Part shown: positions 17,626 to 25,428 of the stretch, piece by piece
How the letters are laid out: every line of letters starts with the position of its first letter
Numbering within the stretch: position 1 is the first letter of the stretch
Assembly: GCA_016926695.1 (NCBI GenBank)
Contig: JAFGOB010000154.1
Location: forward strand, 1-55,580
Reading direction: 5' to 3'
Length of the DNA: 55,580 nt
Source of the DNA: Dehalococcoidales bacterium
GTDB lineage: Bacteria > Chloroflexota > Dehalococcoidia > Dehalococcoidales > UBA3254
Made by a program: the position numbers and the translations under genes
Notes under the pieces: model-generated
The model's input: the letters and a program-made list of their open reading frames with translations, nothing else
Database searches by the model: none
What the model was told of the DNA's origin: nothing

Positions 17626-17661
17626 TTAATGTTACGTTTAACTTGATTAATGTTGCGTTTA
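17626..17661 (-). promoter_or_regulatory. tandem 15-bp direct repeat, likely operator of the prepilin gene
   Basis: TTAATGTTACGTTTA (17626-17640) and TTAATGTTGCGTTTA (17647-17661) differ at one base and start exactly 21 bases apart, two turns of B-DNA. Seen from the prepilin gene they are TAAACRYAACATTAA-type boxes 37-72 bases upstream of its ATG, where a regulator would sit against the promoter. No transcription factor family was recognised. Confidence 0.6.
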
Positions 17662-18055
17662 GTTTGAATACCTGTAACAGCATACCATAACAAATAAAAG
17701 CTACAATCACACATAGGTCATTCCGGATACATGAGAAAAAAGTCCTGTATCCCGGACCGGTCGTCTCTGATTGAGCTGTTTCCAATGATGGTATTTCATG
17801 GCTTTTTCACCGGGGGAAGTCCGGTGTAATAAGAGTCTTGTAGTATTCTGTTTTTAACGTTCGACTATTATTTTAGACAGGTCAACTAACAGCCAGGTCA
17901 CAAAACCGTTAAATGCATCACAAAAATACACCAATGATAATGAACATATTATTATGAGACTATTATCAGGTGTATTGAAACAGCGCCCGCATTATTTTTA
18001 CATGGGTGTTAGTACCCTTGACGCTCGTGAAAAAACACATCAGAATGGAAAAATA
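17662..18055. other. divergent spacer between prepilin and prepilin peptidase genes
   Basis: About 394 AT-rich bases between the repeat pair and the preferred prepilin peptidase start. No RNA gene or convincing ORF is seen. A longer reading of the peptidase from ATG 17954 or 18001 would cover its right end but lacks ribosome-binding sites. It probably holds promoters for both directions; none is strong enough to place. Confidence 0.5.
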
Positions 18056-18841
18056 ATGGAGCTATTCTTGTGTGTCATCTGGGGGTTCATCGGGGCAGCC
18101 TTTGGCAGTTTTATCAACGTCTGTGCCGACCGTTTACCCGCCGGAAAATCGTTGCTTCGCCCGCCGTCTCATTGTGATTCATGCCTGAAAAGACTCTCTG
18201 CGCTGGAGCTTGTGCCTGTTTTCAGCTATCTGTTCTTGAGAGGCCGCTGCCGCCATTGCGGGGTAAAAATCCCCGTAAGGGTAATGCTGGTAGAACTGGG
18301 TTGCGGTCTTTTCACGGCCCTTCTTTTCCAGTACAGGGGAATAACCTTTGATTTTGCTGTTATCACCTTCTATTCTTATATTTACCTTCTGATCGCCCTG
18401 ATCGATCTCAAGCACCAGTTAATATTGAACAGGATAGTATACCCTTCGCTGGCCGTTGCCCTTATTATCTCTCCTTTCTTTATCAAGGCAGGGGAAGTCC
18501 ATGGCAACATATATGATCACGGTGTAGTCAATGCCCTCATCGCGGGCGCGGTAGGTTTCATTTTTCTGCTGGTACCGGCTATTATCTCCAGGGGCGGCAT
18601 GGGTTTCGGAGATGTGAAAATGGCGGCTCTGATCGGGTTCACTACCGGTTTCCCTGAAGTATTTGTAGCCGTACTGGGCGGCATTGTGCTGGGAGGGCTG
18701 GCGGCTATCTTCCTGCTGGCGGCTCGAATAAAAAAAAGAAAGGAGGCCATTCCTTTCGGACCATTCCTGTCACTGGCTGCGGTTATTACCCTGATCTGGG
18801 GCGGTCCTATTCTTGACTGGTACGTGGGAATTTTCTCTTGA
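18056..18841 (+). CDS. type IV prepilin peptidase / N-methyltransferase
   Basis: 261 residues of the PilD/GspO aspartic protease family, which cuts the leader of prepilins at G|F and methylates the new N-terminus. The N-terminal methylase-like domain has GSFINVCADRLP and two zinc-binding pairs, C40-x2-C43 and C65-x2-C68. The protease Asp residues lie in LIALIDLKHQLI and in the GMGFGDVKM (GxGD) motif. About eight membrane spans are visible. ATG at 18056 is chosen because it begins right before the first membrane helix as in relatives; its ribosome-binding site is weak. The stop TGA overlaps the -35 TTGACA of a candidate promoter for the next operon. Natural partner of the two prepilin genes next door. 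Confidence 0.9.
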   Translation: MELFLCVIWGFIGAAFGSFINVCADRLPAGKSLLRPPSHCDSCLKRLSALELVPVFSYLFLRGRCRHCGVKIPVRVMLVELGCGLFTALLFQYRGITFDFAVITFYSYIYLLIALIDLKHQLILNRIVYPSLAVALIISPFFIKAGEVHGNIYDHGVVNALIAGAVGFIFLLVPAIISRGGMGFGDVKMAALIGFTTGFPEVFVAVLGGIVLGGLAAIFLLAARIKKRKEAIPFGPFLSLAAVITLIWGGPILDWYVGIFS

Positions 18842-18867
18842 CATCGCCTTTTTTATTATGGTAATCT
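18838..18867 (+). promoter_or_regulatory. candidate promoter of the acyl-CoA synthetase/Liv operon leader
   Basis: TTGACA at 18838-18843, overlapping the prepilin peptidase stop, and TAATCT at 18862-18867 are separated by 18 bases. The -35 is a full consensus match; the -10 is weaker. A transcript from here would have a leader of about 180 bases with a small ORF and an intrinsic-terminator hairpin before the ligase gene. Confidence 0.5.
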
Positions 18868-18892
18868 ATCTTGGCAGCTTAAGGAGAAGTGT

Positions 18893-18979
18893 ATGAGTTC
18901 GAGATTAAGCAACGTAAGATTGGAGCAGATGACATTCATCTTTACCGGGCGCACGCGGTGCGCTTGGGGTCAGACATGA
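18893..18979 (+). CDS. possible leader peptide (28 codons)
   Basis: ATG at 18893 follows AAGGAG (18881-18886) by six bases and opens 28 codons to TGA at 18977-18979. In another frame a GTG at 18889 opens 33 codons to TAA at 18990; its product (MYEFEIKQRKIG...) looks protein-like, but the GTG sits too close to the ribosome-binding site. Neither resembles a protein I recognise. A GC-rich hairpin (GCGCAC/GTGCGC, 18949-18963) lies inside both. Position between a promoter and a terminator hairpin suggests a leader peptide, but a gene remnant is also possible. Confidence 0.35.
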   Translation: MSSRLSNVRLEQMTFIFTGRTRCAWGQT

Positions 18980-19012
18980 CTTATAAATAATATAGAGTAA
19001 AGGAATGTTCTG

Positions 19013-19041
19013 AATACCTCCCCAGGCAGGGAGGTATTTTT
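19013..19041 (+). terminator. intrinsic terminator/attenuator ahead of the acyl-CoA synthetase gene
   Basis: AATACCTCCC (19013-19022) pairs perfectly with GGGAGGTATT (19029-19038) around a 6-base loop, and the 3' arm runs into a short U-tract. It ends only 15 bases before the preferred start of the synthetase gene. The 3' arm contains GGGAGG, the best ribosome-binding-like sequence upstream of that gene, so folding could block both elongation and initiation. It could instead simply end transcripts from the prepilin peptidase gene. Confidence 0.7.
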
Positions 19042-19056
19042 ATATGGTTGAAGAGT

Positions 19057-20991
19057 ATGTCAGTGATGGAAAAAAACGTCGCAGGGCCGGCTGAAAAGAA
19101 GGAAACCATACCTCAGGTCATCAGGTATAATGCCAGGCAGTGGGGTAATGAAACTGCCATGTGCATGAAGCGTTTCGGGATATGGCAGAAATTTACCTGG
19201 AATGAATACTATGACCAGGTAAAATATTTTTCACTGGGTCTTATCAGCCTTGGGCTTCAGCCGGGTGATGTCGCGGTTATTATCGGTGATAATGAGCCGG
19301 AATGGTTCTGGGGTGAGTTCGCCATTCAGTCAGCCGGTGGAATCCCGACGGCTGCATACGTGGACAGCATCCCCTCCGAGGTAAAATATTTAGCTTCGCA
19401 TTCAGATGCCAGGTTTGCCATAGTAAACGACCAGGAGCAGGCTGATAAATTCCTGGAGATAAAAGACGAATTGCCCCTTTTAAAGAAAATCGTATACTGG
19501 GACCCCAAGGGCATGCGCAACTATGATGATCCCAGCCTGATCAGTTATCCGGATGTAGTCAATCTGGGCAGGCAATATGAGAAAGATCATCCGGGCCTGT
19601 TCGAAGAAAACGTGGACAGGGGCCAGGCTTCCCAGACGGCTTTCATCTACTATACCTCGGGGACTACAGGGCTGCCCAAGGGCGCTATCACAACTCACCG
19701 CGCTCTGATCACCACCGCAGGTGACTTCGTGATGAGATATCCCCTTACACGTAAAGATAATCTTATTTCCAATTTCCCTGCCGCGTGGGTGGGCGACAGC
19801 TATTTTGGCACTATTCCCCATCTGCTGACGGGTGCGATACTGAATTTCCCTGAGGAGCCCGAAACTATCGCGGACGATACCCGCGAGGTCGGTCCCAATT
19901 TCGTCATTTACGGCCCCCGACAATGGGAAAGCCTGGTAAGCGATATACAGGTTAAAATCCTGGATACCAGTGCCCTGAAACGCTTTTTCTATCTCCAGTT
20001 CATGCCCGTCGGGCATAAAATCGCCGATATCAAGTTCCAGGGAAAGACGCCCAACCTGATGTGGAGGACAGTCAACCGTTTAGCCTACCTCTGCCTGTTC
20101 CGTCCGCTTAAAGACAAGCTGGGTTTAAGCCACGTCAGATTTGCCGTAACAGGCAGCTCCGTCCTGAGTCTGGATACCTTCCGCTTGATACATGCCATGG
20201 GCATCGAGCTGCGCCAGGTATATGCCAGCACCGAGGCCGGTTTTATCTCCTCGCACAGCAACGGAGAGGTGAAGTTCGAGACTGTCGGCCGTCCGGCCCT
20301 GGGGACCGAGGTCAGGATTACGGATGAGGGGGAGCTCCTGGTACGCAGTGATTGTATGTTCAGCGGGTATCTGAAGAATGAAAAGAAGACAGCGGAGACC
20401 TTTGTCGATGGCTGGTGTCACACTAACGATGCTGTCAATATCGATGATGACGGTCACCTGGTCTTTCTCGATCGCCTGGAACACCTGGGAGTACTGAGCT
20501 CCGGGGCAAAGTATGCTCCCCAGTATATTGAGGGACGTCTGCGCTTCAGTCCCTATATCAAGGACGCCATGGTCGTCGGCGGCAAGGACAAATCCTTTGT
20601 ATCTGCCATCGTAAATATTGATTTTTCCATGGTGGGCAAGTGGGCTGAAAGCCACAGGGTACCCTTTACAACCTTTGTCGATCTGTCTCAGAAGGCAGGA
20701 GTTGCCGACTTGATCCTGAATGACCTCAGCCGCGTGAACAGCTTTCTGCCGGAAGAGGCCAGGGTGAAAAAGTTTGTCCTGATGCATAAGGAGTTCGACC
20801 CTGATGAGGCCGAGCTGACCCGTACCCGCAAGCTAAGGCGCGAGTTCATGGAGGAAAAATACAAGGACCTGATCAAGGCCATGTATAGCAACATGGAAGA
20901 GGTCCCTATTCAGGCCAATGTTACCTACAGGGACGGGCGTAAAGGAACGGTTTCCACCATGATCAAGGTTAGAACGGTGAGCACGAACTGA
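19057..20991 (+). CDS. AMP-forming long-chain acyl-CoA synthetase family protein
   Basis: About 644 residues of the ANL superfamily, which activates a carboxylic acid with ATP and CoA through an acyl-AMP. The P-loop-like motif is YYTSGTTGLPKGA; later blocks are VYASTEAGF, VDGWCHTNDAV (the Asp that binds ribose lies nearby) and DRLEHLGVLSSGAKYAP in the hinge. Length and a weakly conserved C-terminal end match the FAA1/FadD15-type long-chain synthetases. Substrate chain length cannot be told from sequence. Start uncertain: TTG 19048, ATG 19057 and ATG 19066 are in frame and none has a strong free ribosome-binding site. It leads an importer/ligase cluster on the same strand. Confidence 0.85.
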   Translation: MSVMEKNVAGPAEKKETIPQVIRYNARQWGNETAMCMKRFGIWQKFTWNEYYDQVKYFSLGLISLGLQPGDVAVIIGDNEPEWFWGEFAIQSAGGIPTAAYVDSIPSEVKYLASHSDARFAIVNDQEQADKFLEIKDELPLLKKIVYWDPKGMRNYDDPSLISYPDVVNLGRQYEKDHPGLFEENVDRGQASQTAFIYYTSGTTGLPKGAITTHRALITTAGDFVMRYPLTRKDNLISNFPAAWVGDSYFGTIPHLLTGAILNFPEEPETIADDTREVGPNFVIYGPRQWESLVSDIQVKILDTSALKRFFYLQFMPVGHKIADIKFQGKTPNLMWRTVNRLAYLCLFRPLKDKLGLSHVRFAVTGSSVLSLDTFRLIHAMGIELRQVYASTEAGFISSHSNGEVKFETVGRPALGTEVRITDEGELLVRSDCMFSGYLKNEKKTAETFVDGWCHTNDAVNIDDDGHLVFLDRLEHLGVLSSGAKYAPQYIEGRLRFSPYIKDAMVVGGKDKSFVSAIVNIDFSMVGKWAESHRVPFTTFVDLSQKAGVADLILNDLSRVNSFLPEEARVKKFVLMHKEFDPDEAELTRTRKLRREFMEEKYKDLIKAMYSNMEEVPIQANVTYRDGRKGTVSTMIKVRTVSTN

Positions 20992-21006
20992 ATGCCTTTA
21001 AACCGG

Positions 21007-21045
21007 TCTCTCTTCTCCGGGGGAGAGAATTAAAAGTGAGGGATT
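21007..21045. repeat. short dispersed intergenic repeat, copy A
   Basis: A CTCTC...GGGGGAGAGAAT...AAAGTGAGGGAT block in the spacer between the synthetase and livH. It matches the block at 24446-24488 (GGGAGAG-AATAAG-A-GGTGAGGGGG) and resembles a widely scattered bacterial intergenic repeat whose reverse complement reads CCCTCACC...CTCTCCC. The function of such repeats is unknown. Confidence 0.5.
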
Positions 21046-21097
21046 CCGTTTGATAGCGGTATCTGAATAATTATTATCAGGAAGGCCGAGTAATAAA

Positions 21098-21982
21098 ATG
21101 AGTGAGTTGACTCAATACCTCATAACCGGCGTAGCCGTGGGTATGGTCTATGCCCTGATTGCCCTGGGTTTTGCCCTGATCTGGAAATCAACGGGCGTGG
21201 CCAACCTGGCACTGGGACAACTGGTATTGCTGTGTTCTTGGTTTACCTATTCCATGATGGTGCAGGCCAGGCTCGCGATCTGGCTGGCTTTCCCCGTGGT
21301 GATTGTCTTTGCCGTAGTCCTGGGATGGTCGATAGAACGTTTTACTTTGCGGCCGCTTATCGCCCAGCCTATTCTATCCTTGATTGCCGTTACACTGGGG
21401 ATAGCCTATTTTGTTGAAGGCCTGGTCTATTTTGTCTGGCCCTGGAGTATCGATGCCCTGCCTGAGATATTTCCCCAGGAAGCTGTGCATATAGGCGATG
21501 CGGTAATCTCGCAGGAATACATCTGGTCGGCTGTTATTTCCCTGATTGTTTTCGCCCTGTTGACCCTGTTTTACAAGTATCACCGTATGGGGATAGCCAT
21601 GCGGGCTACCGCGGATGACCAGATGGCGGTACAGGCCTGCGGTATACCGGTTACCAGCATTTTTTCCATGTCCTGGATGTTTGCCTGTGTGGTGGCGGCT
21701 ATCGGCGGTATTCTGATATCCAGTATCGGCAATGTTTCAGGCGGACTGGTAGAGACCGGACTCAAGACCTTCTCTGTAGCCATTCTGGGAGGACTGGACT
21801 CTTTCATCGGTTCAATGGTGGCCGGACCCATAATCGGACTGGCTGAGACGCTGGGCGGAGGTTTTCTCACTCCCTATTTCTGGGCGGGAATAAAGGATAT
21901 TATTCCTTTCGTTATTATTATTTTTGTGGTCTTGATTAAACCTTACGGTCTTTTCGGCGAAAAACGCATAGAAAGAATTTAA
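21098..21982 (+). CDS. branched-chain amino acid-type ABC transporter permease, LivH family
   Basis: 294 residues with about eight membrane spans and LivH landmarks: GVAVGMVYALIALGFALIWKSTGVANLALGQLV at the N-terminus, AMRATADDQMAVQACGIPV in the cytoplasmic loop that contacts the ATPase, and AILGGLDSFIGSMVAGPIIGLAE near the C-terminus. With LivM it forms the membrane channel of the HAAT-type importer. In clusters with acyl-CoA ligases these importers are thought to take up aromatic or aliphatic carboxylates rather than amino acids (inference). ATG at 21098, about 100 bases after the synthetase stop. Confidence 0.9.
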   Translation: MSELTQYLITGVAVGMVYALIALGFALIWKSTGVANLALGQLVLLCSWFTYSMMVQARLAIWLAFPVVIVFAVVLGWSIERFTLRPLIAQPILSLIAVTLGIAYFVEGLVYFVWPWSIDALPEIFPQEAVHIGDAVISQEYIWSAVISLIVFALLTLFYKYHRMGIAMRATADDQMAVQACGIPVTSIFSMSWMFACVVAAIGGILISSIGNVSGGLVETGLKTFSVAILGGLDSFIGSMVAGPIIGLAETLGGGFLTPYFWAGIKDIIPFVIIIFVVLIKPYGLFGEKRIERI

Positions 21983-22043
21983 TAATGAGAGATAAAACCG
22001 GTTATATGATCCGGACCTGGAATTCTGAAAATAGAGGCTATCG

Positions 22044-23114
22044 ATGAGCGGTTTGCCCTGCGGAACCCGAAATTACAGCTATGCCGAGGATATGGCGATT
22101 GTCCGTACCAGAACGCAGTGGGGGCTTCTGATCGCGTTCTTTATACTGCTTTTTACGGCCCCGCTGTATCTGAACAACTACTGGCTGGGTGTGACCAACC
22201 TGATAGGGATTACCATTATCGCCGCTACCGGCCTCAATATACTGGTGGGGTACTGCGGTCAGCTTTCCATCGGGCACGTCGGGTTTATGGCGGTGGGGGC
22301 CTATACCTCGGCTATACTGTGCAACAAGCTGGAAGCGCCTTTTATCCTGGCCTTGATTGCTGCCGGACTGGTGGCCGGCGCTATCGGCCTGATTTTCGGC
22401 ATTCCCTCGGTCAGAGTCAAGGGCTTCTACCTGGCTATTACTTCGATCGCCGCCCAGTTTATTATTATCTGGGTGATCGGTCACTGGACGAGTCTTACCG
22501 GGGGATTCAACGGCATCAGTGTGGCCTATGCCTCCATCGGCGGCCTGGTTTTTGATACACAGGGCAAGCAATTTTTCCTGATAGCTATCATAGCCGTGCT
22601 GTGCATCTTTTTCGCCAAGAACATGGCCCGGACCAGGGTGGGAAGGGCCTTCATTGCGATCAGAGATAACGATTTGGCCGCTGAGGTGATGGGAATCAAC
22701 CTGTTCTATTACAAGCTGCTGGCCTTCTTTATAGGCTGCTTTATGGCCGGCATCGCGGGTTCTTTGCTGGCACATTATATCGGGACAATCAGCCCTGAAT
22801 ATTTCAACTTCATGAACCTGGGTTACATTAACTCTATTCTGCTGGTGGGCATGATCATTATTGGCGGACTGGGTACCACACTGGGTCCGATCCTGGGTGT
22901 CGCCCTGATCGAATTACTGATAGTGCTGGTGGACAAGATAACACCCTGGTTGCAGAACACTTTTCCCGACATGCCCAGTGGTTTTACCACCGGTATCTCT
23001 CCCATGATTTTCGGGCTGGTAATTATTCTGTTCCTGATCTTTGAGCCGCGGGGTCTGGCCCACCGCTGGAACCTGTTCAAGGCATCTTATAGACTATGGC
23101 CTTTCTCATATTAA
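22044..23114 (+). CDS. branched-chain amino acid-type ABC transporter permease, LivM family
   Basis: 356 residues with about ten hydrophobic segments and LivM blocks: GLNILVGYCGQLSIGHVGFMAVGAYTSA near residue 62, IPSVRVKGFYLAITSIAAQF, and AIRDNDLAAEVMGIN followed by YKLLAFFIGCFMAGIAGSL. It pairs with LivH. Start ATG 22044 has AGAGG upstream; the extra N-terminal NYSYAEDMAIVRTRTQW is kept because it looks like part of the protein rather than chance sequence. 61 bases separate it from livH. Confidence 0.9.
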   Translation: MSGLPCGTRNYSYAEDMAIVRTRTQWGLLIAFFILLFTAPLYLNNYWLGVTNLIGITIIAATGLNILVGYCGQLSIGHVGFMAVGAYTSAILCNKLEAPFILALIAAGLVAGAIGLIFGIPSVRVKGFYLAITSIAAQFIIIWVIGHWTSLTGGFNGISVAYASIGGLVFDTQGKQFFLIAIIAVLCIFFAKNMARTRVGRAFIAIRDNDLAAEVMGINLFYYKLLAFFIGCFMAGIAGSLLAHYIGTISPEYFNFMNLGYINSILLVGMIIIGGLGTTLGPILGVALIELLIVLVDKITPWLQNTFPDMPSGFTTGISPMIFGLVIILFLIFEPRGLAHRWNLFKASYRLWPFSY

Positions 23115-23144
23115 AGATAAAAAAAGGATAAAAGGAGAAGATTG

Positions 23145-24377
23145 ATGAAGGTAAAATACCCGCTGTTGTTGCTGACTATTTGCGTGCTGCTGGTTGTTGC
23201 GCTGCTGGCAGGTTGCTCGGGAGGGGGCTCCGGCAACGAAGATAAGGTTTTAAAGATCGGCATGATACTGCCCGCTACCGGTCCGGCTGCTGAAAAGGGC
23301 AAACCGGGTGGTGATGCCGTCAAAGATGCCATGGAATATGTCAACAATGAGTTGAACGGAGCCGAAGGCTACAAGATACAGATCTCATGGAGGGACAGCG
23401 GTTACGACGCTCCCAAGGTAGCCAATATTATAAATGAGTTCATCAATGAAAAAGACCTGATATTCACCACAATGTCGTCAAAGGAAATGACGGCAGCCCA
23501 GGAAATCGCCAACCGCCATGGAATACCGGGTCTGGTCACGTTCGCCGCTCCCAACAACTATAATCCACCTGCCCACATATACTGTCATATGCCTGATTAT
23601 GGCGATGACTGGGTCTCTTTCGTCAACTACTATCTGAAGGATGTCTGGAAGGGCAGCGGTAAACCCAGGATGGCCCTTCACCTGCTCAATAATACAACAG
23701 GTTCCGGTGTAAAAGATGCTGCTGAAGCCAAAGCTGAGGCCATGGGCGTGGAGATTGTGGCGATTGAGGAACACACCGCTACAACCACTAACGAAACCGA
23801 AAGCCTGACACGCATCAAGTCCAAGAATCCGGATGTCATCTTTATCTCCAGTACTCCCCAGCCCACCTCCATTGTCCTGAAAAGCGCCGGAGAGCTGGGA
23901 TTGACCCCTGATAAAGTGACCTTCGGCCTGGCCCATGCCAGCCTGTCTTCAGCCCTGGTCAAGCTGGCCGGCGCTGATGTCGCGGAAGGCGTTTACGGCG
24001 TATATCCCACGGTTACCTGGGATGATACTTCTTTGCCGGGGATCGTCAAGGCCAAGGAATACCTGGACAAAAACAACCCCGATGATGCCGGCAACATGGA
24101 CTATCTGGCCTGCTGGAGCACCAGCCTTATCGTAGCCGAGGTATTGAGAAATGCGGTCAAAGAAGTCGGCTACGATGTCCTGGCCAAGGGTGACGCCGAG
24201 GCCTTGAAAGCGGTTGAGGAGAAGGGTATCCGGAAGCTTAACGGCTACAAGGTGGACGGCATCCAGGGTCCGGTGAAGTATACCCCGGGAAGCAATAAAC
24301 TGGGGAATTCTGTTAAAATATACAGGATAGAGGGCGGCGTTATTAAAGCCGTTACGGACTGGATCGAGGCCAAGTAG
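23145..24377 (+). CDS. ABC transporter substrate-binding lipoprotein (LivK/Peripla_BP_6 type)
   Basis: 410 residues with a lipoprotein signal peptide: MKVKYP, a hydrophobic core LLLLTICVLLVVALLA and lipobox LAGC with Cys24, then a Gly/Ser-rich tether. The body follows the type I periplasmic binding fold (KIGMILPATGPAAEKGKPGGDAVKDAMEYV, later FISSTPQPTSIVLKSAGELG). It captures the ligand outside the membrane and delivers it to LivHM. The ligand is unknown; context with two acid-CoA ligases favours a carboxylate. ATG at 23145 with AAAGGAG at 23131-23137 is preferred over TTG at 23142. Confidence 0.9.
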   Translation: MKVKYPLLLLTICVLLVVALLAGCSGGGSGNEDKVLKIGMILPATGPAAEKGKPGGDAVKDAMEYVNNELNGAEGYKIQISWRDSGYDAPKVANIINEFINEKDLIFTTMSSKEMTAAQEIANRHGIPGLVTFAAPNNYNPPAHIYCHMPDYGDDWVSFVNYYLKDVWKGSGKPRMALHLLNNTTGSGVKDAAEAKAEAMGVEIVAIEEHTATTTNETESLTRIKSKNPDVIFISSTPQPTSIVLKSAGELGLTPDKVTFGLAHASLSSALVKLAGADVAEGVYGVYPTVTWDDTSLPGIVKAKEYLDKNNPDDAGNMDYLACWSTSLIVAEVLRNAVKEVGYDVLAKGDAEALKAVEEKGIRKLNGYKVDGIQGPVKYTPGSNKLGNSVKIYRIEGGVIKAVTDWIEAK

Positions 24378-24445
24378 GGATGTCTGGTTATTAGCTAAGT
24401 TGGCCGGTTCGTTTTTCGGCTCCGTTTTCCCTCTAATTCCCACTT

Positions 24446-24488
24446 TCCTCGCCCCTTGTGGGAGAGGAATAAGAAGGTGAGGGGGAAA
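24446..24488. repeat. short dispersed intergenic repeat, copy B
   Basis: A CTCGCCCCTTGTGGGAGAGG block followed by AATAAGAAGGTGAGGGGG, a longer version of the repeat at 21007-21045. The CTCGCCCC/GGGAGAGG arms can pair. It lies in the 259-base spacer between the binding-protein and ATPase genes. Confidence 0.5.
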
Positions 24489-24585
24489 GTAATACTCGTT
24501 ATAAGCTAAATCAGGCAGCTATAGATACAGTTAACTTAAAAATCTCATATTGGTTTTAGATACAGTAATACATAATAGTCTAAGG

Positions 24586-24609
24586 GGGGTCCCGGTATAC
24601 CGGGACCCC
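24586..24609 (+). terminator. strong palindrome between binding-protein and ATPase genes
   Basis: GGGGTCCCGG (24586-24595) and CCGGGACCCC (24600-24609) form a perfect 10-bp stem with a TATA loop, 27 bases before livF. No T-run follows on either strand, so it may be an mRNA-processing or stability hairpin that lets the binding protein be made in excess, rather than a terminator. Confidence 0.5.
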
Positions 24610-24636
24610 TGACAGAGTATGGTCCGGGAATAGCCG

Positions 24637-25428
24637 ATGTTAAAGCTGAATAATATCGAAGTAACCTACCTGAACGTGATCCGTGTGCTGCACGGCGTCT
24701 CGCTATCCGTGGAGGACGGACAGATTATCGCTCTCCTGGGAGCCAACGGCGCGGGTAAGAGCACCACGCTCAAGGCCATATCGGGACTGCTCCATATAGA
24801 AGAGGGCGAGGTCACCGACGGCAGTATTGAATGGGACGGAGTAAGGATCGATAAAAAGAATGCCGAGGACATCGGCAAGCTGGGTATCATCCAGGCCCTG
24901 GAGGGCAGGCGGGTTTTCGAACACCTTACTACCGAAGAAAACCTGATGGTGGGGGCTTTTGCCCGCAAAGACCGCCGCGCGGTGAGGTCCGATCTGGAGA
25001 TGGTCTACAACTACTTTCCGCGACTTAAACAGCTCCGCAGGAATATCGCAGGCTATCTTTCCGGCGGCGAGCAACAGATGCTGGTGATAGGACGGGCCAT
25101 GATGGCCCGTCCCAACCTGATGATGCTGGATGAGCCTTCGCTGGGGCTGGCGCCGCTGATGGTGAACGAGATCTACGATATCATCCGGCGGTTCAACACC
25201 GAAAGCAAGACCTCCGTTTTGCTGGTGGAACAGAATGTGCGCATCGCGCTGAGTATTGCCCATTACGGCTATGTTATGGAGAACGGCCGGGTGGTGCTGG
25301 ACGGTACGGCTGATTTCCTGAAGAACAACGAGGACGTCAAGGAGTTTTACATCGGCCTTTCCGCCATGGGCACCAAGAAGAGCTATCGTGAAGTCAAACA
25401 TTACAGGAGAAGAAAGAGATGGCTGTAG
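24637..25428 (+). CDS. branched-chain amino acid-type ABC transporter ATPase, LivF family
   Basis: 263 residues with Walker A LLGANGAGKSTT, Q-loop region EGRRVFEHLTTEENLMVGAF, signature YLSGGEQQMLVIGRAM, Walker B LMMLDEPSLGLAPL and switch His region (SVLLVEQNV). The EGRRVF...LTTEENL block is typical of LivF, not LivG. HAAT importers normally use one LivF and one LivG; no livG is found in this window. A basic tail (YREVKHYRRRKRW) extends past the usual end and overlaps the next gene by 10 bases, implying translational coupling. Confidence 0.9.
   Translation: MLKLNNIEVTYLNVIRVLHGVSLSVEDGQIIALLGANGAGKSTTLKAISGLLHIEEGEVTDGSIEWDGVRIDKKNAEDIGKLGIIQALEGRRVFEHLTTEENLMVGAFARKDRRAVRSDLEMVYNYFPRLKQLRRNIAGYLSGGEQQMLVIGRAMMARPNLMMLDEPSLGLAPLMVNEIYDIIRRFNTESKTSVLLVEQNVRIALSIAHYGYVMENGRVVLDGTADFLKNNEDVKEFYIGLSAMGTKKSYREVKHYRRRKRWL

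Noticed and set aside
17954..18055. N-terminal extension of the prepilin peptidase from ATG 17954
   Set aside because: No ribosome-binding site, and the extra residues precede the family's usual start at the first membrane helix.
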